Positions 23,874 through 34,233 of a stretch of DNA of 47,487 nucleotides are shown here, in pieces; within the stretch, counting starts at the first letter, position 1, and every line of letters starts with the position of its first letter. The DNA comes from Pseudomonadota bacterium (GTDB taxonomy: Bacteria; Pseudomonadota; Gammaproteobacteria; Burkholderiales; Thiobacillaceae): assembly GCA_021802555.1 (NCBI GenBank), contig JAJZRU010000023.1:1-47487 (forward strand), given 5' to 3'. Position numbers and translations under genes: made by a program. The notes under the pieces are model-generated. The model had not been told where the DNA came from, made no database searches, and saw only the letters and a program-made list of their open reading frames with translations.

Positions 23874-24352
23874 GCGATACCTCCCGCTTGCGGCAAACCC
23901 TGGGCGTTCTGGAAAAGGAAGCGTTCTATCTCGAATCGGTCATGCACCGCCTTTTCCCCCGGGACGGCGCCCTCTCCGTGTCTGATCTGGAAACTTTGCT
24001 CGCCACGCCGGAGGGCGAGGATAGACTGGAATCCTTCGTGGGAAAATTTTCCCGCATGCAGGACACCCTGGTCGACAAGCTGCTGCCGAGTTTGCTATTA
24101 GCAGTGGGAGAACAGCCCGGCACCGCGCTGGACAACCTGCACCGCATGGAACGCCTGGGGCTGATCGAGGATGCCGAGCAATGGACCACCGCCCGGCGCC
24201 TGCGCAATCGCTTGGTGCACGAATACGTGAGTGACACCGCCGAGCTGGCCGCCGCGCTGAACAAGGCGCGGCAGGTTGGCAACGAGCTGTTGAGCGCGTA
24301 TCGGGCGGTAAAACAGTATGCAGACAGTAATTTATCCGTGAGCGGAGCCTGA
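23870..24352 (+). CDS. HEPN-type toxin partner
   Basis: 160 residues starting at a TTG that overlaps the nucleotidyltransferase stop (TTGA). It contains FVGKFSRMQDTLVDKLLPSLL and TTARRLRNRLVHEYVSD, giving the Rx4HxY motif (RNRLVHEY), and a tail ending YRAVKQYADSNLSVSGA. Part of this tail reappears, with the middle of the gene deleted, at 34130-34205. It lies 133 bp before the UDP-xylose synthase gene. Confidence 0.85.
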   Translation: MSDTSRLRQTLGVLEKEAFYLESVMHRLFPRDGALSVSDLETLLATPEGEDRLESFVGKFSRMQDTLVDKLLPSLLLAVGEQPGTALDNLHRMERLGLIEDAEQWTTARRLRNRLVHEYVSDTAELAAALNKARQVGNELLSAYRAVKQYADSNLSVSGA

Positions 24353-24485
24353 CATCCCCACCAACGGAAGAATGCAAGAAGATCGCCCAAGAGATGACTC
24401 AGGCCTCACAAGCCGGAAAGCCGCCCAGAACAGCAACCCGGCATTGGAATTCTCTCAACGCCACTGAAAATAGGTTAGAAAGAAC

Positions 24486-25430
<945 letters not shown>

Positions 25431-25475
25431 GGCCGGCTGGCATTCCAGCCTAATGCGCCAGCCCCCGTCTTGTAC

Positions 25476-26813
25476 ATGAACGTTCGTTGGGAACGCTTGA
25501 TACCGCAGTTCATCAGCCGACGCATCAAGAACCGTCCCATGCTGCGGAAAGTCATCAGCAACACTGCTTGGCTTGCAGCAGACAAAATCCTGCGCCTGGG
25601 CGTCTCGCTGTTCGTCACGGCATGGGTCGCCCGCTACCTGGGGCCCGAGCAGTATGGCTTGCTCAGCTATGCCGCCGCGCTGATCGCGCTGCTGGGCGCC
25701 ATCGGCGGGCTCGGCCTGGAAGGCATCCTGGTGCGCGAGTTCGTACGGGACCCCAACTCGGCGCCGACATTGCTGGGAACCGCGCTGGTTTTGCGGCTGG
25801 TGGGCGGAACAGCAGTATTCCTCATCGCCTTCGCGCTCGCTATTGTCATTCGGCCAAACAATCATGGGTTGGCGGCTTTAGTGGCCATCATTGCTTTGGG
25901 TAACATCCTTCAGGCTTTTGATGTCCTCGATCAGTGGTTCCAGTCAAAGCTCCTGTCGAAACGAACCGTGGTCGCCAAGAACACGGCCTTCCTGATCATG
26001 GCTGTGATCAAAGTGGTGTTGATCCTGTACCAGGCCCCTTTGCTTGCCTTCGCTGCTGCGGCAACGGGAGAGATCACCATCGGCGCAGCGGCCTTGCTGG
26101 TTGCCTACAAAGGCACGGGAGAGCGGATAAAAACACTGAAGTTCGAACTGCCCATGGCGCACAAGCTGCTCAAGGAATCCTGGCCACTGATCATCTCCGG
26201 CATGGCAGTAGGCATTTACATGCGCATCGACCAGATCATGCTCGGTCAGATGATGGGTGACAAGGCGGTAGGCATCTATACGGCAGCGACCAAGCTTACC
26301 GAGTTCAGTTACATTATCCCCACCATGATTATGGCTTCAGCCTCTCCAGCGCTATTCAGCCTTCGTAACACGAATGAGGTGATTTTTATACAGCGGCTTG
26401 AGCAGCTATTCCGCTTACTAGTCGGGCTGGCATTGGCGATGGCGATCTCAATGACACTGTTCTCTGGTGTCATTGTTCGTCTGTTATACGGAAACTCCTA
26501 TGCAGAGTCCGGAATGGTTTTGGCCGTACATGTCTGGGCAGCGGTGTTTGTGTATTTGGGTGTTGCACAGCATCCCTGGTACCTGTCTGTAGGCTTGATC
26601 AAGCTTGCTGCTATACGTACCGTTGCTGGTGCCCTGGTGAACATCGGACTCAATCTGCTGTTAATTCCGCGATATGGGCCAGTGGGTGCGGCTACAGCAA
26701 CTTTATTATCATACGGATTTGCCGATATGCTTTTTAATGCAGTCAATGCACGGACCCGCGAAATTTTCCTTATGCAAGTCCGGGCATTTCAGTTATGGAA
26801 ATTACCAAGATAG
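25476..26813 (+). CDS. wzx: Oligosaccharide flippase (Wzx-like)
   Basis: 445 residues with about 12 predicted membrane helices. The N-terminal block NTAWLAADKILRLGVSLFVTAWVARYLGPEQYGLLSYA and the middle SGMAVGIYMRIDQIMLGQMMGDKAVGIYTAATKLTE are typical of the polysaccharide-transport (PST/MOP) flippases that move lipid-linked repeat units across the inner membrane. The ATG at 25476 is chosen; a TTG two codons earlier is also possible. No Wzy polymerase is recognised in the window. An ABC exporter is present further on, so the locus has parts of two export routes. Confidence 0.88.
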   Translation: MNVRWERLIPQFISRRIKNRPMLRKVISNTAWLAADKILRLGVSLFVTAWVARYLGPEQYGLLSYAAALIALLGAIGGLGLEGILVREFVRDPNSAPTLLGTALVLRLVGGTAVFLIAFALAIVIRPNNHGLAALVAIIALGNILQAFDVLDQWFQSKLLSKRTVVAKNTAFLIMAVIKVVLILYQAPLLAFAAAATGEITIGAAALLVAYKGTGERIKTLKFELPMAHKLLKESWPLIISGMAVGIYMRIDQIMLGQMMGDKAVGIYTAATKLTEFSYIIPTMIMASASPALFSLRNTNEVIFIQRLEQLFRLLVGLALAMAISMTLFSGVIVRLLYGNSYAESGMVLAVHVWAAVFVYLGVAQHPWYLSVGLIKLAAIRTVAGALVNIGLNLLLIPRYGPVGAATATLLSYGFADMLFNAVNARTREIFLMQVRAFQLWKLPR

Positions 26814-26917
26814 CCTCGCCCTTTCTTATTGGCATTCATAAATAAGCTGCAAAATCGACCAACCGCTTTTCGTGATCAAATTTTATCGTGCCCCTCGAAT
26901 GCGAGAAGGACCTTTCG

Positions 26918-27547
26918 ATGCCTATTGTTCTGACAAATTTGCTGAGCCACCTAAAAAAACAAATCAAACTGATCTTTGTCCCTTTTTATACTCAGCGAAA
27001 GGCCCTGGCAATTTTGAGAGGCAACGATGACGTAAAAATAGAAATTGGGTCAGGCCCAAAAAAGAAAGACGGATGGGTCACCATTGATCTAAGTTTTGCT
27101 GCCGATCTCTATTGGGATCTGAGAGATAAATTGCCATTTCCAGATAATAGCGTTTCTCTCATTTATTCCTCACACGTGCTTGAGCATTTCAGCTATAGAG
27201 ATTTGCGTCGTCTGATCGATAGTTGCTACGCAATTCTAAAACCCGGCGGACGGTTTAGTGCTTGCGTACCAAACGCCCGCATTTACTTGGAGGGTTATTT
27301 GAGTCCACAGGGTTTCGACCGCAGCCTCTTTGCTTACGAACCCGCGTTTGTTTCTAACCTTCCAATTGATATTGTTAACTACATCGCATATATGGATGGC
27401 CATCACCGCCACATGTTCGATGAAAAAAATCTTGTGAAAGTATTGGAAGATGCGGGCTTCAAGGGTGTTCACCTGCGCGATTTTGATTCCAGCTTAGATA
27501 TGCCCGAGCGTTCATATGAATCTATCTACGTTGAGGGTTTCAAATGA
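26918..27547 (+). CDS. SAM-dependent methyltransferase
   Basis: 209 residues of a class I methyltransferase. The SAM-binding motif is VKIEIGSGPKKKDGWVTIDL, followed by VSLIYSSHVLEHFSYRDL and LKPGGRFSACVPN. The ATG at 26918 has GAGAAGGA eight bases upstream; an earlier GTG (26888) lacks such a site. The base composition is clearly more AT-rich than the genes before it, as is common for late-acquired polysaccharide genes. The likely substrate is a sugar of the repeat unit; this cannot be seen from the sequence. Confidence 0.82.
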   Translation: MPIVLTNLLSHLKKQIKLIFVPFYTQRKALAILRGNDDVKIEIGSGPKKKDGWVTIDLSFAADLYWDLRDKLPFPDNSVSLIYSSHVLEHFSYRDLRRLIDSCYAILKPGGRFSACVPNARIYLEGYLSPQGFDRSLFAYEPAFVSNLPIDIVNYIAYMDGHHRHMFDEKNLVKVLEDAGFKGVHLRDFDSSLDMPERSYESIYVEGFK

Positions 27548-27639
27548 GCAGGCGCCTTCGTGGCACACCACATAGCTTTTATTGCTTTCAGCGCCCCGCT
27601 GCCAAATGAATTTAATCGGCGGCCAATTGGATACTGAAG

Positions 27640-28560
27640 ATGTCTGAATGGAAACTCCAAACCCCCGTTGCCTTCATCATCTTCAACCGCCCCGATACCA
27701 CCGAACGAGTTTTTGCCGAGATCGCCAAGGCCAGGCCCCCCAAGCTCTTGGTAGTGGCGGACGGCCCACGTGCAAATAGGCCAGGTGAGGCGGAAAAATG
27801 CGTCGCAACACGCGATATTATCAAGCGCGTGGATTGGGATTGCGAGGTGCTGACGAATTTTTCGGACACCAACCTCGGCTGCAAGCGACGCGTCTCCAGC
27901 GGCATCGACTGGGTCTTCGAGCAGGTGGCCGAAGCGATCATCCTGGAAGACGATTGCCTGCCACACCCGACTTTCTTCCGCTTTTGCGAGGAATTACTTG
28001 AACGCTACCGGGACGATGAGCACGTCGCCATGATCAGCGGTGATAACTTCCAGTCAGGCCAACGGCGAGGCGACGCCAGCTACTATTTTTCCCGCTACAC
28101 TCATATTTGGGGCTGGGCTTCGTGGCGCAGGGCCTGGCAACATTATGACGTTGCCATATCCGCCTGGCCGCAATTCCGCGACGAGGCATATCTTGAGGGA
28201 TTCCTGCGTACACCTGCCGAGCGGCGCTACTGGGCCAAGGTGTTTCAGGCGGTGTACGAGGGCCGCATCGACACCTGGGATTACCAGTGGGGCTTCACGG
28301 CCTGGCAAGAGGGGATGCTTTCCATCATGCCCAACGTCAACCTGATTTCCAATATCGGCTTCGGCTCGGAGGCGACTCACACCAAAGGGGCAAGCCCGTT
28401 TGCCAACCTTTCCGTCAGTGCCATGGAATTTCCATTACGACACCCAAAGATATTCCAGGCTCACCATATGGCCGACCATCACGAGTCAAAGACAATGTTC
28501 ACGTCTTCACTAGCGCGGCGGATCATAAACAAGCTGACGAGCATCATAGGCCACCAATAA
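27640..28560 (+). CDS. GT-A-fold glycosyltransferase (family 2-like)
   Basis: 306 residues. It begins TPVAFIIFNRPDTTERVFAEI, typical of a GT-A nucleotide-sugar binding fold, with LLVVADGPR and the metal-binding EAIILEDDCLPHPTFF. Later blocks SGDNFQ and THIWGWASWRRAW are characteristic of a subgroup often found in O-antigen and capsule loci. It is the first gene of a tight seven-gene run to 33721 in which neighbours overlap or are a few bases apart. Donor and acceptor sugars are unknown. Confidence 0.82.
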   Translation: MSEWKLQTPVAFIIFNRPDTTERVFAEIAKARPPKLLVVADGPRANRPGEAEKCVATRDIIKRVDWDCEVLTNFSDTNLGCKRRVSSGIDWVFEQVAEAIILEDDCLPHPTFFRFCEELLERYRDDEHVAMISGDNFQSGQRRGDASYYFSRYTHIWGWASWRRAWQHYDVAISAWPQFRDEAYLEGFLRTPAERRYWAKVFQAVYEGRIDTWDYQWGFTAWQEGMLSIMPNVNLISNIGFGSEATHTKGASPFANLSVSAMEFPLRHPKIFQAHHMADHHESKTMFTSSLARRIINKLTSIIGHQ

Positions 28561-28565
28561 ACCGA

Positions 28566-29366
28566 ATGTCTCCCTGCCCCATCTGCGCCAGCGACCGGCA
28601 CGAAGCCTTCAACGCCACCATCCTGAACAAATACCCGGTGCAGTATTTTTTTTGTCCGGGGTGCGGCCTGCTTCAGACCGAGAAACCCTATTGGCTCGAG
28701 GAAGCCTATGGATCCGCGATTGCGGACACGGATACCGGTTTGGTGATGAGAAATTTCTCGCTGTCTGCCAAACTCGCCGCTCTTCTATATTTCTGCTTTG
28801 ACCCGAAGGCAAGCTATGTAGATATCGCCGGCGGCTATGGCATGCTGGTGCGGTTGATGCGAGATTACGGGTTTGATTTCTATTGGCAAGACAAATATTG
28901 CGAGAACATTCTTGCCCGAGGTTTTGACGAAAGCAAAGCCATTGGGCCCATAGCCGGCTTGACGGCATTTGAGGTGCTGGAGCATGTCCCTGATCCGATG
29001 TTATTCCTCTCCGAGGCATTAGCCCGCCATCGGGCCAAAGCCCTGGTTTTCTCCACAGAAGTTTATTCTGGAAACGCTCCACCGCCATTGGATTGGTGGT
29101 ATTACAGCTTCGCCACCGGGCAACATATCTCCTTTTATCAGCAGAGGACCTTGCAGATAATCGCGGAAAAGCTGGGGCTAGGCTTCTATTCGGCCCATGG
29201 TCTCCATATCTTGACCGAGAAAAAATTGAACCCCTTGGCAACCGAGATACTGACGGGCAGAGCAGCCTTTTTGATAGCGCCTTATATTCGCCGCAGGTTG
29301 GGGTCGAAAACCATGTCAGATCACTACCTGATGGCGGAGAAGGTCACTTCTGCGAGGAACGATTGA
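28566..29366 (+). CDS. SAM-dependent methyltransferase with zinc-ribbon start
   Basis: 266 residues. The N-terminus has two Cys pairs (CPIC at residues 4-7 and CPGC further on) that look like a zinc ribbon, as in C-methyltransferase-type deoxysugar enzymes. The class I core follows with SYVDIAGGYGMLVRLMRDYG and a TAFEVLEHVPDP acidic loop. It begins 5 bp after the previous stop. The frame is open further upstream (to 28287), but that overlaps the glycosyltransferase and the ATG at 28566 is sensible. The target sugar is unknown. Confidence 0.82.
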   Translation: MSPCPICASDRHEAFNATILNKYPVQYFFCPGCGLLQTEKPYWLEEAYGSAIADTDTGLVMRNFSLSAKLAALLYFCFDPKASYVDIAGGYGMLVRLMRDYGFDFYWQDKYCENILARGFDESKAIGPIAGLTAFEVLEHVPDPMLFLSEALARHRAKALVFSTEVYSGNAPPPLDWWYYSFATGQHISFYQQRTLQIIAEKLGLGFYSAHGLHILTEKKLNPLATEILTGRAAFLIAPYIRRRLGSKTMSDHYLMAEKVTSARND

Positions 29367-29369
29367 GGA

Positions 29370-30479
29370 ATGCGCATTGCCTTCGACCACCAAATCTTCG
29401 GTTGGCAACAGTATGGCGGAGTATCCCGCTACTTTTATGAATTAGCGAAGAACATTGCGGTCATCCCTGACCATCAAGTCAAGATCATTTCCCCTTTGTA
29501 CGTCAATCGCTATATCTCCAGCCCGGTTCCCGGACTCGTCGTCGAAGGCGTAAAGGTGCCCGCGCTGCCAAAGACCGGGCGGATTTATCGTGCGTTCAAT
29601 TCGCTTTTGGCCAGATCCATGCTCCGCAGCTTTCAGCCGGACATTGTGCATGAAACCTACTATTCCGCCACCAGGCTGGCCCCTCCGAGGGCAAAGGTCA
29701 TCGTGAGTGTGTATGACATGATTCATGAGCGGTTCAATAAAAATTTCTCCCAGATGGACCCTACCAGCCGGGAAAAAGCTCTGTCGGTAGAACGTGCCGA
29801 TCATGTGATATGCATATCCGAGCACACGCGCAAGGACCTCATTGAACTGTTCCGGATCCCGGAGAAGAAAACCTCCGTGGTCCACCTCGGGTTTTCCCTG
29901 GCCGAAGAAACGGAGGTGGAAGATAATGACTGGCGGCCGCCCCAGCGACCCTATCTTCTTTATGTGGGCAACCGCGGCGGCTACAAAAATTTTACATGCC
30001 TGTTGGATGCCTATGCCGAATCCAAGGCCCTGCGCGCCCACTATGACATCGTATGCTTTGGCGGGGGACCGTTTACGACCCGTGAACGGCGGCGCATGAA
30101 GGAGTTTGGACTGGCCGCCGCCACTGTGCGCCAGATTTCCGGCAGCGATGGCCTGCTTGCTCGCTTTTACCGTTCGGCGACCGTCTTTGTTTATCCTTCC
30201 TTGTATGAGGGATTCGGCATTCCTCCTTTAGAAGCTATGGGGTTTGATTGTCCCGTGGTCTGCAGCAACGCCAGCTCCATTCCCGAGGTGGTCGGAGATG
30301 CCGCGGAGTTGTTCGACCCTAATGATCTCCTGGCCATGCGACTGGCGATGGAGCGGGTAGCTTTTGATCAAAGCCGGAAGAATACGTTGATCGAAAAGGG
30401 CAGAAGCAGGCTGCGCCTCTTTTCCTGGGAGCGTTGCGCCCAGGAAACGCTCGCCATTTACGAAAAGGTATTGTCATGA
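29370..30479 (+). CDS. GT4-type glycosyltransferase
   Basis: 369 residues with a GT-B fold. The start is MRIAFDHQIFGWQQYGGVSRYF. The C-terminal donor domain has PYLLYVGNRGGYKNF and VYPSLYEGFGIPPLEAMGFDCPVV, the EGFGIPxLEA block that binds the nucleotide sugar. Many GT4 enzymes use GDP-mannose or GDP-fucose-type donors, which suits the locus, but the donor cannot be assigned. It is 3 bp after the methyltransferase and overlaps the next gene by 4 bp. Confidence 0.88.
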   Translation: MRIAFDHQIFGWQQYGGVSRYFYELAKNIAVIPDHQVKIISPLYVNRYISSPVPGLVVEGVKVPALPKTGRIYRAFNSLLARSMLRSFQPDIVHETYYSATRLAPPRAKVIVSVYDMIHERFNKNFSQMDPTSREKALSVERADHVICISEHTRKDLIELFRIPEKKTSVVHLGFSLAEETEVEDNDWRPPQRPYLLYVGNRGGYKNFTCLLDAYAESKALRAHYDIVCFGGGPFTTRERRRMKEFGLAAATVRQISGSDGLLARFYRSATVFVYPSLYEGFGIPPLEAMGFDCPVVCSNASSIPEVVGDAAELFDPNDLLAMRLAMERVAFDQSRKNTLIEKGRSRLRLFSWERCAQETLAIYEKVLS

Positions 30480-31444
30480 AAGCGCTGATTTGCGGCGTAG
30501 GGGGGCAGGATGGTGCCTATCTTTCCCGGCTCTTGCTGGAGAAAGGGTACGAGGTCTTTGGCACCTCCCGCGACGCCATGTCCTCCTCGTTTGGCAATCT
30601 CAGACGCCTCGGTCTGCACGGCAAGGTCAGAACCTTGTCCATGGCAAGCAATGACTTCCGCAGTGTGCTCCACACCGTCAAGACCAGCCAACCGGACGAG
30701 ATATACAACTTGTCCGGCCAGTCCTCTGTAGGATTGTCCTTCGAGCAGCCGGTCGAAGCCATGGACAGTATTGCCGGAGCGACACTGAATCTGCTGGAAG
30801 CGATTCGCTTTGTCGAGCGGCCGATACGCCTGTACAACGCCGGCTCCAGCGAATGCTTTGGGGATACCGGAGACATGGCAGCGGATGAGCGTACCCCCTT
30901 TCATCCACGGAGCCCCTACGCGGTAGCGAAAGCTTCGGCCCACTGGCTGGTGCAAAACTACCGCGAAGCCTATGGACTGTTCGCATGCACCGGCATTTTG
31001 TTCAACCATGAGTCGCCACTGCGACCGGAACGATTTGTGACCCAGAAAATCGTGCGCGCCGCCGCACGAATCGCCGGCGGCAGCAATGAAAAGCTGCACC
31101 TCGGAAACGTCCATATCCAACGAGACTGGGGCTGGGCACCGGAATACGTCGATGCGATGTGGAAAATGCTTCAGTGCAAGAACGCGGACGATTACGTGAT
31201 CGCAACGGGGCGCACGGTGTCGCTCGAATACTTCGTTGCCAAGGCATTCGGCTACTTTTCGCTGGACTGGAAGGATCACGTTACCGAAGACCCGTCTCTG
31301 CTGCGTCCCTCGGATATTCTGGCAGGTCGCGCCAATCCAGCCAAAGCTCATGCTGAACTTGGATGGGCCCATATGACCGACGTAGACGGCGTGATCGCGT
31401 TGATGTGCAAAGCTGGCGCTGATGCCTCGATTTCAACAACATAA
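30476..31444 (+). CDS. GDP-mannose 4,6-dehydratase-like sugar dehydratase/reductase
   Basis: 322 residues. It has [63 protein letters not shown] (YxxxK) and FNHESPLRPERFVTQKIV. This is Gmd-like in its landmarks but about 40 residues shorter than the gmd at 18146 and clearly diverged. It could be a second dehydratase or a reductase (RMD-like) making a different 6-deoxy sugar nucleotide. The ATG overlaps the previous stop (ATGA). The locus thus has two Gmd-family enzymes. Confidence 0.85.
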   Translation: MKALICGVGGQDGAYLSRLLLEKGYEVFGTSRDAMSSSFGNLRRLGLHGKVRTLSMASNDFRSVLHTVKTSQPDEIYNLSGQSSVGLSFEQPVEAMDSIAGATLNLLEAIRFVERPIRLYNAGSSECFGDTGDMAADERTPFHPRSPYAVAKASAHWLVQNYREAYGLFACTGILFNHESPLRPERFVTQKIVRAAARIAGGSNEKLHLGNVHIQRDWGWAPEYVDAMWKMLQCKNADDYVIATGRTVSLEYFVAKAFGYFSLDWKDHVTEDPSLLRPSDILAGRANPAKAHAELGWAHMTDVDGVIALMCKAGADASISTT

Positions 31445-31447
31445 CGC

Positions 31448-32176
31448 ATGGGTAGAAAAATCAAACATCGAGTCAGGCAACTGATTAATGCTGCAGGCCT
31501 CGAAATTCACCGCTACGTTCCGGCATCTTCTCGGCTGGCGCAGCACGTGGCTGCCTTGAAATCCTTCGGCATTGACTTGGTACTGGATGTTGGCGCCAAC
31601 TATGGGCAGTACGCCCAAGAGCTTCGAATAGGCGGTTTCAAAGGCCGAATCGTATCCTTCGAGCCACTTTTTGACGCGCATAGGGCCTTGGAACTAGCAA
31701 GTCGAGGCGACCCGCAATGGCAAATACATGCGCGGTGCGCGATCGGCGATCGTGAAGGTGAAATTGCCGTAAATGTAGCCGGGAATTCGGTCAGCAGTTC
31801 GGTACTCCCCATGCTCGAAAGCCATCGAGAGGCTGCGCCCGGCTCAGGTTACGTCAGCCAGGAGGTCGTCTCACTAGTACCCCTGGACAGGATCACCCCA
31901 TCATATATTTCGGGGCAAGACACCCCTTTGTTAAAAATCGATACGCAAGGCTACGAGTGGGCTGTGCTGGACGGCGCTCTTGCGACCTTGCCAAAAATCA
32001 AAGGCGTACAAGTCGAATTGTCTGCTCTGCCGCTGTATGAAGGCCAACATCTCTGGCAAGAAACGATTGCCAGATTGCAGCGCGAAGGTTTCACCCTATG
32101 GTCATTGCAGCCGGCGTTTACCGACCACCGTAGCGGCCGCACTTTGCAGTGGGACGGTTTGTTTTTCAGGCAATGA
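31448..32176 (+). CDS. FkbM family methyltransferase
   Basis: 242 residues. The FkbM core is seen as DLVLDVGANYGQYAQELR (SAM binding), RIVSFEPLFDAHRAL, SSVLPM near the middle, LLKIDTQGYEWAVLDGA and VQVELSALPLYEG. FkbM enzymes are O-methyltransferases that often modify terminal sugars of surface glycans. It begins 3 bp after the Gmd-like gene and overlaps the next glycosyltransferase by 4 bp. Confidence 0.9.
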   Translation: MGRKIKHRVRQLINAAGLEIHRYVPASSRLAQHVAALKSFGIDLVLDVGANYGQYAQELRIGGFKGRIVSFEPLFDAHRALELASRGDPQWQIHARCAIGDREGEIAVNVAGNSVSSSVLPMLESHREAAPGSGYVSQEVVSLVPLDRITPSYISGQDTPLLKIDTQGYEWAVLDGALATLPKIKGVQVELSALPLYEGQHLWQETIARLQREGFTLWSLQPAFTDHRSGRTLQWDGLFFRQ

Positions 32177-32973
32177 CCACCGCATTCCCGAAAATCACCG
32201 TCGTCACCCCCAGCTACAACCAGGCGCCCTTCATCGAGCGCACGCTGAAATCTGTCCTCGACCAAGGCTACCCAAACCTTGAATACATTGTCATTGACGG
32301 GGGATCCACGGACGGCAGCGTCGATATCATCAGGCAATACGCCGACCGGCTTGCCTACTGGGTAAGCGAGCCAGATCGCGGCCAGGCCCACGCCATCAAC
32401 AAAGGGCTGCAAAGGGCGACTGGCGAATGGGTTGCCTGGCAAAACTCTGACGATGTGTACCTCCCGGGCTGCTTTGAACTCGTTGCCCGGGCAGCCACGA
32501 AACACCCGAATGCTAGCCTGATTGTTGGCGACATACAGTTGATCGATGCCGATGACCGGATTTTGCGCGAGCAGCGCTACGTGCGGCCGACCTATGGCGC
32601 GCTCGTCGCCGAGGGGATGGTGTTGACCAACCAGGCCGCGTTCTGGAGGCGCGACCTTCATGCACGCTTAGGGTGGCTGGATGAGTCACTGCATTATGGA
32701 TTTGACTATGAGTGGTTTTTGCGCGTGCTGCAACATGACCGCCGTGCAGTTCACATTCCGAAAATTCTGGGGGCGCTGCGCTACCACCCGGACACGAAGA
32801 CCAGCCTGCAACGGGAACGCTTTACCCTGGAATACCGTGCCATCCTGGCCGGGCGCGAACCTACCCAGTTGCAACGCCGCTGGCATCAAACGCGGCGCCT
32901 GGCGTTGACCTTGGCCAACGGTCATCTCTCATACGTTGCGCGGGGCTGCCTGCGGCGCCTTTGGGGTGGTTGA
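32173..32973 (+). CDS. Glycosyltransferase family 2
   Basis: 266 residues. It has the classic GT2 N-terminus PKITVVTPSYNQAPFIERTLKSVLDQ, then IVIDGGSTDGS and VAWQNSDDVYLPGC with the catalytic-site acidic pair. The later region WLDESLHYGFDYEWFLRVL fits the ED/QxxRW-type area. The next gene is a second, related GT2 (shared IDGGSTDG), probably an old tandem duplication. The ATG overlaps the FkbM stop by 4 bp. Confidence 0.92.
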   Translation: MTTAFPKITVVTPSYNQAPFIERTLKSVLDQGYPNLEYIVIDGGSTDGSVDIIRQYADRLAYWVSEPDRGQAHAINKGLQRATGEWVAWQNSDDVYLPGCFELVARAATKHPNASLIVGDIQLIDADDRILREQRYVRPTYGALVAEGMVLTNQAAFWRRDLHARLGWLDESLHYGFDYEWFLRVLQHDRRAVHIPKILGALRYHPDTKTSLQRERFTLEYRAILAGREPTQLQRRWHQTRRLALTLANGHLSYVARGCLRRLWGG

Positions 32974-32974
32974 C

Positions 32975-33721
32975 TTGCGAGTCTCCATCGTCACCGTATG
33001 CTTCAACAGCGCGGCAACTCTGCCAGCCACGCTGGCTTCAGTTGCCTCCCAGACGGGAGCGGATATAGAGCATATCGTCATAGACGGCGGGTCGACTGAC
33101 GGCACTGCCGCGATTCTCGAATCTCATCGCCCTCAGCTCGCATACGTGATCTCCGAGCCTGACCATGGCATCTATGACGCCATGAACAAAGGAGTCAGGC
33201 AAGCCAAGGGACAAATCATCGCGTTCCTCAATGCCGATGATGTGTACGCGCATGAACAGGTAATCGCCCATGTGGTTCAGGCGATGGAACGGGAGCATCT
33301 GGACGCGTTGTTCGGCGATGTGGCTTTCGTAAGTGCCGATGATCCCATGAGGATTCGGCGCCGCTACAGCTCCGCGAGATTCACGCCCACGCGCATTGCC
33401 TGGGGATGGATGCCTGCGCACCCGGCACTTTTCTTACGGCGCGAAGTGTTCGAGCGCGTGGGCCCCTTTCGCACCGATTATCGCATCGCCGGCGATTTCG
33501 AATTTGTCGCCCGTGCATTCTGGCCGGGTACCCTTCGCTACAGGCACCTACCCGAAGTGTTGGTGAAGATGCGGACTGGAGGAATAAGCACCAGCGGCTG
33601 GCAAAATACGCTGCTGCTTAACCGCGAAGTGCTCCGTGCTTGTCGCGAGAATGGGATTCCAAGCAACATGCTAAAGATTCTTTCCAAGTACCCTTGGAAA
33701 TTCCCTGAATTTTTTCGATAA
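32975..33721 (+). CDS. Glycosyltransferase family 2
   Basis: 248 residues. It begins VSIVTVCFNSAATLPATLASVASQ, with IVIDGGSTDGTAAIL, IYDAMNKGVRQAKGQIIAFLNADDVY and HPALFLRREVFERVG. These are strong GT2 marks; the GIYDAMNKG block is common in colanic acid- and O-antigen-type transferases. The TTG at 32975, one base after the previous stop, gives the normal family N-terminus; GTG 32966 or TTG 32936 are alternatives. It is the last gene of the tight run, followed by the decayed toxin cassette. Confidence 0.9.
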   Translation: MRVSIVTVCFNSAATLPATLASVASQTGADIEHIVIDGGSTDGTAAILESHRPQLAYVISEPDHGIYDAMNKGVRQAKGQIIAFLNADDVYAHEQVIAHVVQAMEREHLDALFGDVAFVSADDPMRIRRRYSSARFTPTRIAWGWMPAHPALFLRREVFERVGPFRTDYRIAGDFEFVARAFWPGTLRYRHLPEVLVKMRTGGISTSGWQNTLLLNREVLRACRENGIPSNMLKILSKYPWKFPEFFR

Positions 33722-33821
33722 GGATAAACTTGCCTGCAAATTTTACTTGCAAAACTAAGCACCTCACGGTGATTATGCGTGGGTGACAGCCGACGACGAC
33801 ACCTGAATCCCACCGCTTGCC

Positions 33822-34220
33822 ATGCGACTGAGCTACAAGCAACGCGCCATCATCGGCGGGAAGTGCAGCGCCATTTCGGGAGTGGCGCCTCCGTGCTGCT
33901 GTTCGGCTCGCGCGGACGCGACGCCTGCGCGGCGGCGACATCGACCTCTACATCGACACCGCGGGCAGCGTCGAACAAATGCTGGAAAGCGAGCTGGCCT
34001 TGTACGCGGCCCTGCAGCGTCGGCTGGGCGAGCAGCGCATCGACATCGTCGTGCACCGCCGCGACGCCCCGCTGTGCGACATCGACCGGGAAACGTGCCT
34101 ATCGGGGGTGCCGCTGCGAGCGACGCCGCCTCCCTTCAACACGGTGCAGCAGGTTGTGGGCAAGCTGTTGAGCGCGAATCGGGCGATTAAACAATACGCA
34201 GACAAGTTGCTGGAATCCCA
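33822..34220 (+). pseudogene. Decayed nucleotidyltransferase/HEPN cassette
   Basis: The DNA is closely similar to the pair at 23574-24352. The nucleotidyltransferase start (MRLSYKQRAIIGG) is followed by two single-base deletions, in the GGCGGGAAGTG region near 33857 and near 33920, that break the frame. The rest (MLESELALYAALQRRLGEQR, then IDIVVHRRDAPL) continues in another frame. The HEPN gene keeps only its first few codons and its tail (ANRAIKQYADKLLES); roughly 390 bp containing the catalytic RNxxVHEY is gone. It sits directly before wzm, and the residual frame runs into that gene. Confidence 0.85.
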
Positions 34221-34233
34221 AAAACCAATCTTC

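Noticed and set aside
17678..24352. Integron-type gene cassettes
   Set aside because: The repeated small two-gene units made me consider an integron, but no integrase and no convincing attC-like sites between the units were seen.
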